Below, piece after piece: positions 1 to 10,302 of a stretch of 64,000 nt of DNA. The notes below the pieces were generated by a model that ran no database searches, had not been told where the DNA came from, and saw only the letters and a list, made by a program, of their open reading frames with translations. Position 1 is the first letter of the stretch; every line of letters begins with the position of its first letter. A program made the translations under genes and the position numbers. Source of the stretch: Decorospora gaudefroyi (Eukaryota; Ascomycota; Dothideomycetes; Pleosporales; Pleosporaceae); NCBI GenBank assembly GCA_010015605.1, contig ML975357.1, positions 1 to 64,000 of the forward strand, written 5' to 3'.

Positions 1-3000
1 GGGGGGGGGGTCGCTTTTGTTAAGGGAATAGTGTGTGGGTGCTGTTTAAAGGTTGGGGTTTTTTCCTGTTTCTAGGTATTATCGATAAGTGAAGCTGGGT
101 AAGCTGTAGAAGGAAATTGATAATTGCTCGCGCGTTTTTTTATTTTCGTTTTGGGGGGGTTAGTTCTGGGACTCTGTGTAGGTTCTGTTTTGCGTTCTGT
201 TGTAGGTAATCTGTTCTCCGAGCAGTGCGTAAACACGAAGCACAGTTTGATTCAACTTAGCGAATCTGTAGAGACATCTACTTTACACGTATCATGCATG
301 ATCATCGAGTCGCGTGAGCAGATTGTAAGATTTATTTTCGACGATGCATTAAGAAAGAAGGTTTATTTACGCTACGTTAAAAGACCCGCGATCCCTTGGT
401 GTAGAAGAATGGGAGTGAAAACACAGATCTCAATGTAACCCCCCAGAACAATAAACACAAACAGACGTAAAGCAATAGATCTCGAAGCGTAAACGAGCCG
501 AACAATAACTTCTAGCCCTCTCTACTTGTGAGAATCACACTGCAGTGTGGGTAACTCAAAAACGGCCTCAGTCTTTCGATCTTCATACGCACGCCCAGTC
601 TCAAAAACCACAGCGCATCCCATTCGTAAACAGCTACCAAGCCCTGATCCCCAAGAGAAAAACAAGCCATAAAAGTTCTCGCAAACCGATATTATGCACC
701 TAAGCGCTAGGTATATCGATCCGCACCACCACATCAGCCTCCAGCCTCCACACACCATGGGCCAACGTCCATTCACCGAGACAAGTCTCGCCAACCGAAC
801 GATCAAACAAGATACCAAACCCCACCGATCACCGAGACCACTCTTACTCGATTAGATCGGCAGCTGATGGTGTGTGTGCGTGGAGGTACCTGCTCGCTGG
901 ACGGACGACCACAAGGGCACGCTGCTTCTTCTCCTGGACGCTGCTCTCAGCTTTTCTTCTGTGCGACCAATATGGCCAGGTGGAGCGGACAACCCAGTCT
1001 CCAAAATGTGTGTCATGTAATGCTACCCACGATTTCAGAGGTTGCGACGTACATCGGATTCTCGTCGTTGACATGACATGGAAGAGGGCCCGCCCGCTGT
1101 TGGGTTACCTATACCTAGACACTGGACCGCATATCATATCAAACGGCCTGCAAACGCACTGACACCAGTCTAAGTGTACCCCCGTTCCACTTCCACCCCC
1201 TTTGTTGTTGAGATGGTGGGGTAGTATGTACGTGCTGTGTAGCATGTACCTGCTTTGGATCGACCGGCCACCATCGGCTTCAGTGTCAACGGCCCGAGGC
1301 TGCCGTTAATATCGGTGTCGTAAGACGTGTAGTTTGACTTCTGTGGAGGTTGGGGGCGGGTACCTCTGGGCTTACGCCGGTACATTGGTACATACGTACA
1401 CGATGCAGACTCACGGTTCAGGTGTTGCCCTTGCTGGCCGGTCGAGGCTTGCCGATGGTTTTGTCTGCGTCTTCTTCACCGACGAGGACTTGCATCGTGA
1501 GATGAGTGGCTGATCTTTACTCGTGTTGGCTTCTGTGATTTCTTCAAATCTCCAAGTATTGGTCGCCGGCTGTCTCGATTAGGGTTTGCGGTGAGGTTTA
1601 TGTACCGGACCTGGTTGATGTGGTCCCCGTAGGTACACCTATCATGTACCAATGACGGTTGATGTAGCGCAACGGAGTCATGCACCTTGGTCCATCTACC
1701 ATAGGGGGCTATGCGAGCTGTCAGTCACTACTCACGCTGCACATACCGGTCTGGAATGCCACCCCCGCGTGTACCTGCTGCAAGTATGAAGCGTAGCCGC
1801 GGACCCGCCTCTGCTTCCTCTCTTCTACGCGAATTTGACCCGCTGAGAAAGATGGGACCGTAGCAGTAGGCGCAAATAAGACGGCTCTAACCAGATCCAT
1901 TCGGCCAGACTGCCCGAGCTCCGCGCTTCTCCAATGTATCCTCGATGTTTCGGTGTGGTGTGGCATGTAATCGAGCGGGGCCATTGCGCTGACCTCCGCA
2001 ACATGGTTCTTGGCTGTCCGATCGGCCATTGCTTGCACGAGGTGCGCACTGCGGATCGGGGTAAGAATGCTACATGATGATCAGGACGAGGAAGCGTTGG
2101 GTGAGCGCCACTGTTGAAGCTGACATACTATCGTCAACCACGGGAGTAACCGTCCGTATCAATGCGTTGACACCCGCAGGATCTCAGTCCATAGACCGAG
2201 GACGAACGCCTCGCAAAGCCGGGTCGTCTTGCTGCTTCTCTCCCAAATCGGTAATGCCTGTCTGAAAAGGTTTCTGGCCTGTGAGCTTCTGCGTAGGTAG
2301 TACCAGCGAGATTCACGCTCATCGTAGCACTTGGCTTGCAGGTGAACGTTGGAGCTTGTCCAATGCTTTGCTTCTAGAGGGCCGCGGAGTGCTTGTAGCA
2401 CTAGAAGACAATATTATACGCCGTCATGTTGGAGATCGCCCTCCCCTACACCCCAGCCGTCGAGCGACCTAACCAAAGCGTTGTAAGATCCGTGCGCCTC
2501 TTGAAACAAACACAGATCTCTCCCACCGACAGGCGCTACGGCTAATCACCTCGATCGGAGGATTACGCGAGGCGGCTACCCGTTAGTTCCTCGTGAGCGG
2601 CAACGTCCCCGGGGAAATGACTGATGGAATCTTGTTGGAACGTCTCTTGAGGCACCCCAGTTTTTGAGATCTCGCTTTGCCTCGAGAAGCTTCGTATTCA
2701 TCGGTTCCGAATTCCTGACGCCAGGATTGCAAAGATAGCGTACCCGTAGTTGCTATGTAGCAAACTACAAGTGAAGCCAATCGACACTGCTGCGGCAAGT
2801 GGCTGTGGGGCCGGAGAATTCGAACCAACCATGTCAGTATAGACGCGGTGCAACCCCAGGATTCCAGCTCCACCCAGCTGTCTTCTCGCCGAAAACCAAC
2901 AACGGCTGATCAAATTATCTCACGCAGCCAAAGATTTGGCTTTTCATAAGCGTATTTACCCACATTCGGAAAGAAAAAGGCGGGCACTTGATGCTCGAAA

Positions 3001-3939
3001 GTTCACTGACACTAAGCGCGAGGCGTACGGGATCAAACATAGACGAGGTTATTCTGGTCAGAGAAAAAACCTTGTGATGCGACCTGCCGGGCCCGGTGCT
3101 AAGTTCCTGTAGCAATTGCGTCGTTGAGGTGACCAGGCTTGCCCGGAAGGCGGGAAATGACCCTGTGTAACGCATGTCGTAGGCCGTTTCCCCGCTGTGC
3201 ATTGGAGGGTCACTGTACATGACATTCCTGGAATATGTGAAAGAGAACATGAAGCGTAACCATTGCTGCAAGTTTACTTGTAGAGAGCTGCATGTAGGTC
3301 CCTGGAGTTGGGGAAAGTTTGCGCGAACCTAGGACATGGCGTAACTCGAGACAAGCTGATTCGCAGTCTAGATTGGGCTGTCTGTATTGATTTTCTTCTC
3401 GGTATGGTCTTGATGTGACATCTCCAGAGAGGCGTTCTCCAAAACGCGAGGTTACAATGCGCATCGGAGAGATGAGCCCCGGGTTAGACATGCCCCCACG
3501 ACCGTTGATCAGATGTCGTGTCAGTGGGTGAGCTTAGAGTACGTCGGGCTGTAGGTGGTCTTTCGCCCGCCTTCATCTGCTGTGTTCACAACCATCGACC
3601 TGAATCTTGATGCTGTCATCGAGTTCTACCAGATTCGCGGTTCGGGTTGCCCTTGGGGGAATATCTCAATACCGATCACTGTCCCCTTGCTTCGTCTCAA
3701 GTCCCGTGGATGCGGTCGGAGGCACCACACACCATTCCAACGCCCTGCCTCTTCGCGCTCGCGACCGCGCCTCTTGATTGTAACATGTGGCACAGACTTT
3801 AGTGCACGCCATCCTGATCTCTTCGCCACTCCTGGAATCTATCGCATTACTCTAGGACCCTGATTCAAAAGCTCGCGATATCACGGACTTGCGAGGACCA
3901 ACTCTTGTTCCCATATTGCCGTACTCCAAGTCAACCGCC
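1..3939. other. gene-poor stretch, no supportable gene
   Basis: Only short overlapping open frames occur on both strands, none with a recognisable motif, a convincing ATG context or splice sites that link frames. The longest ones start at TTG or GTG. The window opens with a run of ten G. The last few hundred bases before 3940 are probably the promoter and 5' leader of the zinc-finger gene at 4030. I see no tRNA, repeat array or transposon end here. Confidence 0.5.
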
Positions 3940-4002
3940 GTATGAAAACTCTTCCACCGTTAGCATCTAAGAAGCCAGTATTTGACTAACAGTTTGCCGC
4001 AG
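3940..4002 (+). other. probable 5'-UTR intron of the zinc-finger gene
   Basis: A GTATGA donor at 3940, a CTAAC branch-like box at 3985-3989 and a CCGCAG acceptor ending at 4002 make a well-formed 63-nt fungal intron. It ends 27 nt before the ATG at 4030. Nothing upstream extends the coding frame, so I read it as leader; a short upstream coding exon cannot be excluded. Confidence 0.4.
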
Positions 4003-4029
4003 TTCGTATCTTTCCACTGAACCGTCTCG

Positions 4030-5520
4030 ATGAGCCGTCCCAATGGTTTCAAGGTTGATTCGACATCGAACATGTATTATCGACGCAATTCGAAAGATGT
4101 GTGCCTTATGTCGCCACTCTTGGATCCTGGAATGAGGCTATTGACGCCGCGTTCCCCCTTCGATATGGACGCCAGGCGGAACTCAGATGTATCATCGCTG
4201 TCTCTGGCTTCTTCTTTCACCAACTGTTCGTCGGAATGTTCAACGCCAGCAACTCCCATGTACAGTCGAAGCCCTCTGGCCACCGAAAGCTTCGATGCAA
4301 ACGGTTTTGAGTTGAGTTAGATTAATGGACTACCTCTAGACTTCGAGCCCAAGGCATCCGGTTTCGACAGCTCGTTGACAAACTCCGGGGTCTCCTTCGA
4401 TAATCAAGCCCTGTCTGAAAGGCACAATGATATGTTCCAACAACATGCCTATATATTAGAATCACACATCCCTACATTCGTCGGACTGGAGGGGACGGCA
4501 ATCGCGACGACGCAGCCCTGGTATGCTCCCAATACATACAGTAACCACACGAACATGGGTACTGCCATGGGAATAGGCATGAATGTGGATATACACACGA
4601 GCGGACTCCACGTCGACCCTCACGCCGCAATCCATCCAGTGTGGAACGTCCATGCGCAATCCTTGCCGGGGCTTTTGCAGGCTTCAACCATGGTACCACA
4701 CGATTCGATGCTTGGTGGGCCATACATCCGTGTCGATACCCCCGACCTAGGCGAGGAGTCGTACGACGATGCGGATGTGCCCTTCGCCCAGCATGTTGTA
4801 CCTAAGCGAGAATCGATGAGTCCAATATGCGTGGGGTCCAAACTCAAGTACGGCGACGACAAAGAGCGACGAAAGAGATCAATATGCGAGACTCGCACAG
4901 GAGGGAAGTCAGTGAAGAAGGAGAAGGGGCGGAAGCGGAACGGCGTTACCAAACCAGAGAAGAAGAAGGCGGCTCCGCACCTGGATAATGCTGTGAACCC
5001 TTTCAGCGACGTCTACAAAGATGATCAACAGCGATGGCACTACACCAACAAGCCGCCTTCCCAGAGATTTGTCTGCAATTATCCATTCGATGATAACGAG
5101 GAAGTTCCATCGGGGGAGAAGGCCTGCGGCAAACGGTTTAAGCGTACGGAGCATCGGCAACGCCACAGAAGGAGCCACATCGATGAAAATATATACGACT
5201 GCCGGCTCTGCAACAAAAAATTCAACAGGCACGACAATTGCTGGCAACACGCCAACACCCACGTTGCTCGACCAGGAGGGAAAGGCGGGAACCCCAGGTT
5301 CTCGCTTCGACAGGTTATCTCGATTTTGACCGAAACCAAGTACGCTGAGAAGCTACTTGGCGACTGGGAAAAGGACGTGGGAAGTGAATATATCCCAGAG
5401 CAGGAGGAAAACAACAGTAAGAACTTCATGGAGGAGCTCGAAAGATACAGCCCAGGCCTCAACTTTGAATACGATCCTGAGGAGGCAATTGCAAAGATCC
5501 ATCGTCTGAGGATGCAGTAG
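4030..5520 (+). CDS. C2H2 zinc-finger transcription factor with two fingers near the C-terminus
   Basis: Model: exons 4030-4310 and 4371-5520, 476 aa. The two open frames are in the same phase and are separated by one in-frame TAG at 4318; removing a 60-nt GT-AG intron (4311-4370) bypasses it. The N-terminal ~300 residues are Ser/Pro/Asp-rich and probably disordered. A Lys/Arg-rich stretch around 170-210 could be a nuclear signal. Finger 1 uses C329, C346, H359 and H363, a 16-residue Cys-Cys gap instead of the usual 2-4. Finger 2 is canonical (C371, C374, H387, H391). A Gly-rich segment follows, then an acidic C-terminus. Paired fingers close to the C-terminus recall BrlA-type regulators, but the resemblance is weak and I give no symbol. 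It is probably a nuclear DNA-binding protein; targets are unknown. Confidence 0.8.
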
Positions 5521-6204
5521 TGGCTTTCCGTGCATACGTTTGCTTGAGGATTCCTTCAGCTGTATCAAACAAAACTTTTCGGTCTGTTGGGGGTGCTGGC
5601 TGGTTGTTTCATGCTTGCTTATTTGCTATTCTTGTAATGGTGTCCCATCAGTATTCCGCTTTTCATGTACTCTGGCCTGCTTGGAGACGCACATATGTAA
5701 TGTTCGAGGTATGACAATAACAGGTAATCAACGACGGCTTGCATGTGTTGTGACCCCGGATGAATCATGATTCGCTCTTGCGCTTCGCCATTGGATAAAA
5801 ACGGAATGAGACAGATGAAAGGCCGTGCAGCAGAGTTGCAGCAGGAGCAGCGCGTTGTGGAACGCGAAAGTTGTGGCGATGTTGATGGTTACGTCGAGGT
5901 GACAGCCCAGCTAGGTAGGTAAGCCTAGCGAGGGCAGTCGGAGTGGTTCCGCCCGGGACTAATCCAAGAAAGGTCTAAGGCCATCCAGGGTGGTACGTAG
6001 GTACCAAATCATGCTCAGTGTCGAATGCATAGTGGCACCTCAAAGTCTGGAGCCGTGGCGTCGAATTGGCTGATAGGGCATCCAGAAGCGTGCCAGGTGT
6101 TCCATTGGGATGTCTTTCGCGTCTTTCCAGCCATGTCTATTCTGAGCCTTGTACCTTATGGTACCTAAGTACGTTTGGTCTTGTTCATATTATCTTTCCA
6201 GGCT
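5521..6204. other. convergent intergenic region
   Basis: This lies between the 3' ends of the zinc-finger gene and the MATE gene. It should hold both 3' UTRs. I see no further gene. Confidence 0.5.
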
Positions 6205-8142
6205 CTATTCCTGTCGTTCCCTCGCGTCCTCAACGGCCTTGTCCCAATTATAGAACTTCATGTATACCCCCTCTGAGATTGTAATGCAACTACTACCAAC
6301 TAAATGTTGGTGTGTAGAGTCAGTATACGTATTTTTCACATGCAGTTCATGCGCAAATATTACTCACCGGCACAACCAGTCCAAAGACCAACGAGCTTCA
6401 GATCTTTCGGGAAGCACAGAAAAAGCGCTAACGGTACGGCAATGACATAGTAAACGAACAGGTTGCACCAGCCGCCAATGTTTTGTTTCCCTAGCCCGCG
6501 CAAGAGGGCGTTTACGAGCGCAGTAGTAGAGTCCGCGAATTGGAACGCGGCCAGCAGTGGAAGTACAGTGGCCACGATCTTCACAACTTCAGGGTCGCTA
6601 GTGAAGGCTCTGGGAAGGATGTTTCGGAAGGCCGTCAGGAAAGTGAAATCGATCAGCCCGATGGCGAGGAAGGTCAGTATGTAGGTTTTGGTCGCTGTTC
6701 GCGCGGCAGTCAAGGAACCTGCTCCGATTAGGTTACCTAGCCGTGTGGAAACAGCTACTCCGACCGAGAAAGGTACGTGATAGATGGCAACTGCCAGAGT
6801 CATAACGCTAAAAGGCTCGAGTTAGCGAAGCTCTCGTAAATTTCTCGCTGAGTCTTTACATTGACTGTGCAGCCAGATGAGCCGTCGAGAGATAGCTTGT
6901 AGAGAACGTGAGGATGTCCTGGAACAAGTTACGAATTAGCATATCAATTATAGTCACTCAGGATAACGCACAAATGCGAGCCATTCCGTTTCGACCATGA
7001 CAATTCCGGGAACCGCTAGCTTGGCCATGGGGCCCCAGTGAGTAAAAGCAGCCTTGGTGAAGCCACCCCAGCATTCTAGTGATGATGGGTTGACGAAATA
7101 CACGTAGATCCAGAGTAGCAGCGGTAGAAGGTTGTTGGATATGACAGTCGCAAGTGCGGCACCCGTAAGGTCCCAGTTGAGCACAAAGACAAAGACATAA
7201 TTCAAGGCGATATTGATCGGCGTCGCAATCATCAGAACGAAGAGGGAGGCGTTAAAAAGTCCTTGAGCCTGTGTGAATCTCTTGCCGGCCTCGAAGATTG
7301 CATAACCTGGCGCTCCGGCAAGAAGTAATGAGAGATAGTATCCGGCAAGGTGGGCCAGTTCCTTTTCAGGAACGAGAGCTGCGAGTATCCAGCCTGAGCA
7401 GAGCCAAATTGCGCCGATAGGAATAGTGACGGCTAACATGAACAGAATCATACGCTGGAGGTGCAGGCCGACGATCTTTTTTCGGCCTGAGCCGTAGGCC
7501 TGTGCGCAGAGTGTATCAAGTGATGTCGCTAGCCCTTCGTAAACCGCAAGTCCGGTGATGTTGGCAGTCATGGTCGCTAGAGATACAGCTCCAAGCTCAT
7601 CGGTCCCAACTTTGAAGCCCCAGGTCAGCCTGTTCCTCTCACCATATAGATATAAAGTACTTACTGTGCCCCACAACAAATATAGTAACCAGACTGAATG
7701 AATATTGAAGTAGGTACGTTCCCATCAACGGCAGCGAATATTTCAGCAGCAACTTCGCTTCTTGCCCTGTTGTCGTCTCCAGTTCTTCTGACGTACCATC
7801 TCCTCCGAACAAACTCTCGATCTCAGCAGGATCTGGGATTGTACCGTACTGATGTTGTTTCGCTGCATTGTCGTGCGCTTTGAGTAAGCCAACCCGCTCT
7901 GCCGTGCTCGTGCTGAATCGTCGCGCTTCGGGGGCGTCCATTGTATATGTAGCGCCACCGGAAGTGTACGGTAGGGGAACGAAGGTTAATGCTAAAGATG
8001 AAAGGTCATAATTGGCGTACTCCAACTGCTGAATTTTTTTGTCGCATTTGAAGTCGAAGTCGAAGTCGTGGTCTCGTCTTGTCGGCTTAGGGTCCTTGCG
8101 GAGTGGGGCGACGGCCTGAGACTTTTCCGTCATTGGCGGCAT
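6205..8142 (-). CDS. MATE family multidrug/toxin efflux transporter
   Basis: Five exons on the minus strand: 8142-7665, 7609-6972, 6918-6860, 6807-6368 and 6299-6205, 569 aa. Introns of 55, 53, 52 and 68 nt all have GT-AG ends, and every join restores family sequence: VGHIGTDELG across intron 1, ETEWLAF-DILTF across intron 2, AAQSIVMTL across intron 3, and a WDKAVEDAR tail after intron 4. The ~150-residue polar N-terminus precedes twelve predicted membrane segments typical of eukaryotic MATE proteins. These are cation-coupled antiporters that export drugs or metabolites at the plasma or vacuolar membrane; the substrate cannot be told from sequence. The start is the only in-frame ATG before the hydrophobic core with a long open frame. 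Confidence 0.93.
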
Positions 8143-9286
8143 GGCGTATCGGTCGGCTTACAACGATACAGTAAGGCGTACGAGAACTAGTGATGGATGC
8201 GCATAATCTTTGCGCCGTGTGGAGTTCTCGGAGATCGTTGCCCGAATATGGGAATCTTTGTCTTGAGGCCTGTTCGCGGGTTTTGCGGTGCAGAACTTTC
8301 CACCCTCATCTCCTCCACATGGTCTCTGCTGCTTGCTGCATATTTACCGCTTGTTGTTACGGCAACTACAATTCGTCGCGGCTTCAGTCGAGATACAATT
8401 TAGCAAGAGCGAGATGTGATGACTAACCAACATGATGTCATGGACATTGCAGGCAAGACACTTCCGAAGGAAGCGCATTAGCGAAGACTTTGTTGCAGCC
8501 CATACCGTACCTAGCAGTGTTTGCGCCGATACGCTACCTAAGTCGTGACACGTACATAAGTTCACCTACTCTGCAAATGCGGCGCTTTCCAGCAGCAGTC
8601 GCTCTGTTATACCATTCACGCAAGTATTTCTGTGAGGTATAGTCGAAGGAGCGTACGCGTGGACGAATGAGTTCGTGTTATTCCCAAGAAGGATTATCAA
8701 CATCAAGAGCTGGATTCGCGAAACACTTCTTCTGGACGCTACCATACGCTCTTGGGCTGTATTTAAGAAGGCCTCAATGCACATACATGGGCGTAATGCC
8801 GGCTCCGTATCCCTTCAATCTTCTAGGATACCGACGAAACCGACTACATCACAGCAAATTTCTCATACACTTCACTCTCCACTTTCTCCATCATGCGAGG
8901 TCCAGGCTTCCTAGCCACTCTCCTCGCCATGAGCACTACTGGCTGGTATCGCGGCGACAGAAGAATAGTCCGAAGGCCTTCTGTATTACTCGCCCTGGAG
9001 AACGTCCACTGCGAGCAATTCGGTCCACCACCAGTGAATGCTATGCCCAGTGTTCCGGTCAAGTAGGTGAAAGATATATTGGACTCCTCGAACAACGGCA
9101 GAATGATGTGAAAGTCGGTCGTCCGCGAAGGTTCGGATAGGTTTTGGGGAATCACCAATATAAGGGGCATAGTTACCGGACGGGATCGGCACTGTGAAAG
9201 CACAGCTATTCACTTTGCGGTTACATCTCGGTGTGCCGAGTGGGTGTGTGTATTTTACTAAAAGCTCCAGGCAACAACTTCACTCT
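8143..9286. other. intergenic region upstream of the Cys/His gene, with one weak small-gene candidate
   Basis: It contains the MATE promoter side (8143 onward) and the candidate at 8893 described separately. Other frames overlap one another on both strands without motifs. Confidence 0.4.
8893..9066 (+). CDS. possible small secreted peptide gene or its broken remnant (57 aa)
   Basis: An ATG at 8893 follows a CT/A-rich leader, with a TATTTAAG box near 8759 that could be a TATA element about 130 nt upstream. The first 17 residues (MRGPGFLATLLAM and on) look like a signal peptide. The frame then reads through a basic segment and one Cys to a TAG at 9064. The same frame stays open for 14 codons after that TAG, so the stop may be a disabling mutation, or an intron may have been missed. 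The peptide has only one Cys, unlike many effectors. It may equally be chance; treat as tentative. Confidence 0.25.
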   Translation: MRGPGFLATLLAMSTTGWYRGDRRIVRRPSVLLALENVHCEQFGPPPVNAMPSVPVK

Positions 9287-9476
9287 CGAGGACTGTGCAC
9301 GTCTCTTCTGCTCCTAGGGTTATATCAAGCTCTCCCCCCTAGCGTTTCTTTACTCGCACGACTCCCAACACTCAACTCACGAGGGCTGTGCGCGTCTGTT
9401 CATACCTGCTCCTAGGGTTATATCAAGCTCTCCCCCCTCGGGTTTCTTTACTCGCACCACTCCCAACACTCAACTC
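9287..9476 (+). repeat. ~95-bp tandem duplication in the leader of the Cys/His gene
   Basis: Unit 1 (about 9287-9379) and unit 2 (about 9380-9476) both carry the blocks CTCCTAGGGTTATATCAAGC, TCTCCCCCCT and CTCGCACNACTCCCAACACT in the same order. The copies differ by a few substitutions and a 5-bp indel, so spacing is 93 to 98 bp. Short CTCAACA repeats continue to about 9497, close to the ATG at 9514. It probably duplicates part of the promoter or transcribed leader. Confidence 0.8.
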
Positions 9477-9513
9477 TCAACACTCAACACTCAACCCACA
9501 AACAAAAGTCCAA

Positions 9514-10302
9514 ATGGCTCAACCAGAGCAATTGTCGGCTTCCAAACTGCAAGCCAGGATGCAGCATCAGGATAACCTTCAACGAGTCTCCAACCGATAT
9601 TCCCCTTGCCATCCCGAGAGCTGCTATCACGATCTCGAGTGTGGCCATCGCATCCAAGTCGCCTGCAATACCGAGTACTGCGGCGTGAACTGCAAGCAAC
9701 CCCAGCGTGGCACTCCCTTCGTTTGTCCAGACTGTCTCGTGTCGGACGTACGTCTTGAGATGGTTTTCGAGAGCCTCGACCTAAACAACGTTGACGCGGA
9801 GATGGGCGGCACCGAGGCCATTTCGCGCGAGGACAGCATCCAAGCGATTGCCAATGCAAAGCTCAAGAAGCTGTTGGCACAAGGCCGGCGCATGTGCAAG
9901 ATCGCACCCAAGTTTGCGGACCCGAAGCTGCAGTTCTGGCACCAGTTCCTGACGGAAGAAAACTTCGAAGGTCTTGAAGAAGATATCGACACTGTACTTC
10001 CGGACAAGTACAAGAACCCACCACAACTCGAGGATACCGTGAAGTCCAACGAGGCTGACCGTCTGGATGCTGGCGCAGAGGTTACTTTCACGGTGGATGA
10101 GCTTGCCCAGGATTGGGAGGATTTCGTACGCCAGTTTCAGCTATGTCCAGATGGCCAGGCACCTTCCAACTTCACAAACGTCATGGACAATCCCGTTTGG
10201 CCGGTGAACGAGACTGAACTTGGTTTTTCGGTCGAGGACGAGGCGTCGGCGGCGGTCAGGGAGGCTTTCACCATGTGCGAACTTAGTGGAGGACATCTTT
10301 GA
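9514..10302 (+). CDS. Cys/His-motif protein of unknown function, family member A (262 aa)
   Basis: Single exon. The ATG at 9514 is chosen because the open upstream frame begins with a GTG-type start inside the duplicated leader. Residues 32-74 carry a compact Cys/His signature: C32, H39, C43-G-H45, C56-x3-C60 (ending in Asn-Cys) and C71-x2-C74. The same arrangement occurs in the proteins at 17503 and 21627. Eight spaced ligands would suit two zinc ions in a RING- or PHD-like cross-brace, but I recognise no named domain. The rest is charged and helical, acidic toward the C-terminus, without signal peptide or membrane segment. Role unknown; a nuclear or cytosolic protein-binding factor is a guess. 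Confidence 0.75.
   Translation: MAQPEQLSASKLQARMQHQDNLQRVSNRYSPCHPESCYHDLECGHRIQVACNTEYCGVNCKQPQRGTPFVCPDCLVSDVRLEMVFESLDLNNVDAEMGGTEAISREDSIQAIANAKLKKLLAQGRRMCKIAPKFADPKLQFWHQFLTEENFEGLEEDIDTVLPDKYKNPPQLEDTVKSNEADRLDAGAEVTFTVDELAQDWEDFVRQFQLCPDGQAPSNFTNVMDNPVWPVNETELGFSVEDEASAAVREAFTMCELSGGHL

Noticed and set aside
1..10. poly-G at the window start as a telomere or contig end
   Set aside because: No TTAGGG-type repeats are present; a ten-base G run alone means little.
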